Source: Gammaproteobacteria bacterium (GTDB taxonomy: Bacteria; Pseudomonadota; Gammaproteobacteria; S012-40). From it: DNA of 7,395 bases. The notes under the pieces are model-generated. The model was given only the letters and a program-made list of their open reading frames with translations. It searched no databases and was not told where the DNA came from. The translations under genes were made by a program, and so were the position numbers. Positions 6,439 through 7,395 of this stretch are shown in pieces (positions within the stretch are counted from its first letter, which is position 1; each line of letters begins with the position of its first letter). The stretch covers positions 1 to 7,395 of the forward strand of contig WFVN01000042.1 of NCBI GenBank assembly GCA_015491615.1, written 5' to 3'.

Positions 6439-7298
6439 CGGATCCTCCGGTAGATGGTCTTGCCCAGGTGTTCGAAGCGGTCAGAGACCCGGTGCAGGGA
6501 TTCCGAGTGGCCGATGAACAAGTACCCCTCGGGGGCCATGATGTCGGCGTAGCGGTCGAACAGGCGGCGCTGGGTCTCTTTGTCGAAGTAGATGACCACG
6601 TTGCGGCAGAAGATGACGTCGAAGGGCCCGCGCATGGGCCAGGGGTGCATGAGGTTGAGCTGGCGGAAGGTGATCAGCTCGCGCACCTCGGGGGCGATGC
6701 GCACGCGCCCGGCGTTGGCCCCTCGCCCGCGCCGCAACCAGCGGCGCTTGCGCGTCTCGTCCATGCCCGCCACCCGTTCCAGTTCGTAGATACCGCTGGC
6801 GGCCTTGGCGACCACGTCCGAATCCAGGTCGGTGGCGAGGATCTTGATGTCCCAACCGGGGGCGGTGCCCATCACCTCGCGCACCACCATGGCGATGGAA
6901 TAGGGCTCCTCGCCGGTGGAACAGCCCGCCGACCAGATGCGGATGCGCCGGTCATGGGCGTGGCGCTGCTTGAGTTCCGGCAGCACCCGGTCGGCCAGGA
7001 ACTCGAAGTGGTGGGGCTCGCGGAAGAAGGCGGTGAGGTTGGTGGTGATGGCGTTGATGCAGCGCACCAGCTCCTCCGCGTCCCGCTCGACGAGGGCGTA
7101 GTAGCTGGCGAAATCGGCAAGCCCCAGGGCCCGCAGGCGCCGCCCCAGGCGGCTGTACACCAGGCTGCGCTTGGCGTCCGAGAGGTGGATGCCGGTCTGC
7201 GCCTTGATGAGCCGGCGGATGCGGTCGAAGTCGGCGTCGGTGAAGACGAAGCCCGTGGCACCCGAGGGAACCGCCGCGAGGGCCTGCTGGGCCGGCAT
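6435..7298 (-). CDS. cheR: Chemotaxis protein methyltransferase CheR (pentapeptide-dependent type)
   Basis: A 287-residue S-adenosylmethionine-dependent methyltransferase that methylates glutamates on chemoreceptors. The N-terminal helical domain spans about residues 17-90 and ends in TTNLTAFFREP. The Rossmann domain shows the SAM-binding motif WSAGCSTGEEPYSIAM (122-137), the second acidic strand ILATDLDSD (153-161), FDVIFCRNVVIYFD (226-239) and LFIGHSES (260-267). The beta-subdomain contains RGRGANAGRVRI (190-201), closely matching the RGTGPHEGLVRV loop of Salmonella CheR. That GxG insertion is linked to binding a receptor C-terminal pentapeptide, and the receptor encoded just upstream ends with one. 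The ATG at 7298 shares its A with the upstream TGA (TGATG) and has GGGAGG seven bases ahead; the in-frame GTG at 7313 would lie upstream of this site and is rejected. Confidence 0.97.
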   Translation of the reverse strand: MPAQQALAAVPSGATGFVFTDADFDRIRRLIKAQTGIHLSDAKRSLVYSRLGRRLRALGLADFASYYALVERDAEELVRCINAITTNLTAFFREPHHFEFLADRVLPELKQRHAHDRRIRIWSAGCSTGEEPYSIAMVVREVMGTAPGWDIKILATDLDSDVVAKAASGIYELERVAGMDETRKRRWLRRGRGANAGRVRIAPEVRELITFRQLNLMHPWPMRGPFDVIFCRNVVIYFDKETQRRLFDRYADIMAPEGYLFIGHSESLHRVSDRFEHLGKTIYRRIR

Positions 7299-7395
7299 CA
7301 GAATTCCTCCCACTCCTCGTCACCGCCGGCGGCCGGCGGGGCCTGGCGCGGGGCGGCGGCACGCGCCGCCGGGGCGGGACGGGACGGGGCCGGGC
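7298..7395 (-). CDS. C-terminal tail of a methyl-accepting chemotaxis protein with CheR-tethering pentapeptide (5' part outside window)
   Basis: A reading frame open from the window edge ends at TGA 7300-7298 and encodes 32 complete codons. They form a low-complexity Ala/Pro/Arg linker followed by GGDEEWEEF at the very C terminus. EWEEF fits the xWxxF pentapeptide (NWETF in E. coli Tar) that tethers CheR, and in some systems CheB, to receptors through a flexible arm. The position directly before cheR, with a TGATG overlap, supports a receptor. The signalling and ligand-binding domains are outside the window, so what it senses is unknown. A non-receptor protein with such a tail is possible but unlikely. 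Confidence 0.8.
   Translation of the reverse strand, partial: PAPSRPAPAARAAAPRQAPPAAGGDEEWEEF
7306..7311 (-). promoter_or_regulatory. cheR ribosome binding site inside the receptor's last codons
   Basis: On the minus strand GGGAGG lies within the codons for Trp-Glu-Glu of the receptor's pentapeptide, seven bases before the cheR ATG. The same bases thus encode the CheR docking motif and start CheR translation. Confidence 0.75.

Overview
The window is high-GC bacterial DNA, almost fully coding. It most resembles a gammaproteobacterium, perhaps of the Chromatiales/Ectothiorhodospiraceae type. That placement is an inference from the GC content, a DUF3530-like tail, the gene order cheR-cheD-cheB followed by a partner-switching pair, and the CFI-box surface protein. 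No sequence here fixes the species.

The plus-strand part (1-2643) holds three genes. First is the 3' end of a probable DUF3530 alpha/beta-hydrolase-like protein. A short gap follows with an extended -10 promoter. Next is a four-helix CopD-family membrane protein, whose last codons overlap the start of a 607-residue exported protein. That protein has a signal peptide, about seven HAF-like repeats (probable beta-propeller), a DUF11 domain and a C-terminal CFI-box with a membrane anchor.

The minus-strand part (2628-7395) is the distal end of a chemotaxis operon, transcribed right to left. In order it holds the C-terminal tail of a methyl-accepting chemotaxis protein ending in the CheR-tethering pentapeptide EWEEF, then cheR, cheD, cheB, a STAS-domain anti-sigma-factor antagonist, and a receiver/PP2C phosphatase/HATPase fusion. 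CheR and CheB set receptor methylation and CheD deamidates receptor glutamines. The last two genes form a partner switch like HsbA/HsbR of Pseudomonas aeruginosa and CrsA/CrsR of Shewanella oneidensis. They probably route chemosensory or other phosphorelay input to a sigma factor or anti-sigma factor rather than only to flagellar rotation. CheA, CheW and CheY are not in the window.

The two units converge and overlap by 16 bases at 2628-2643, with no evident terminator between them. I see no RNA genes, mobile elements, CRISPR arrays or long repeats. The window has no gene-free stretch over 300 bases; the longest gaps are 287-362 and 4690-4755.
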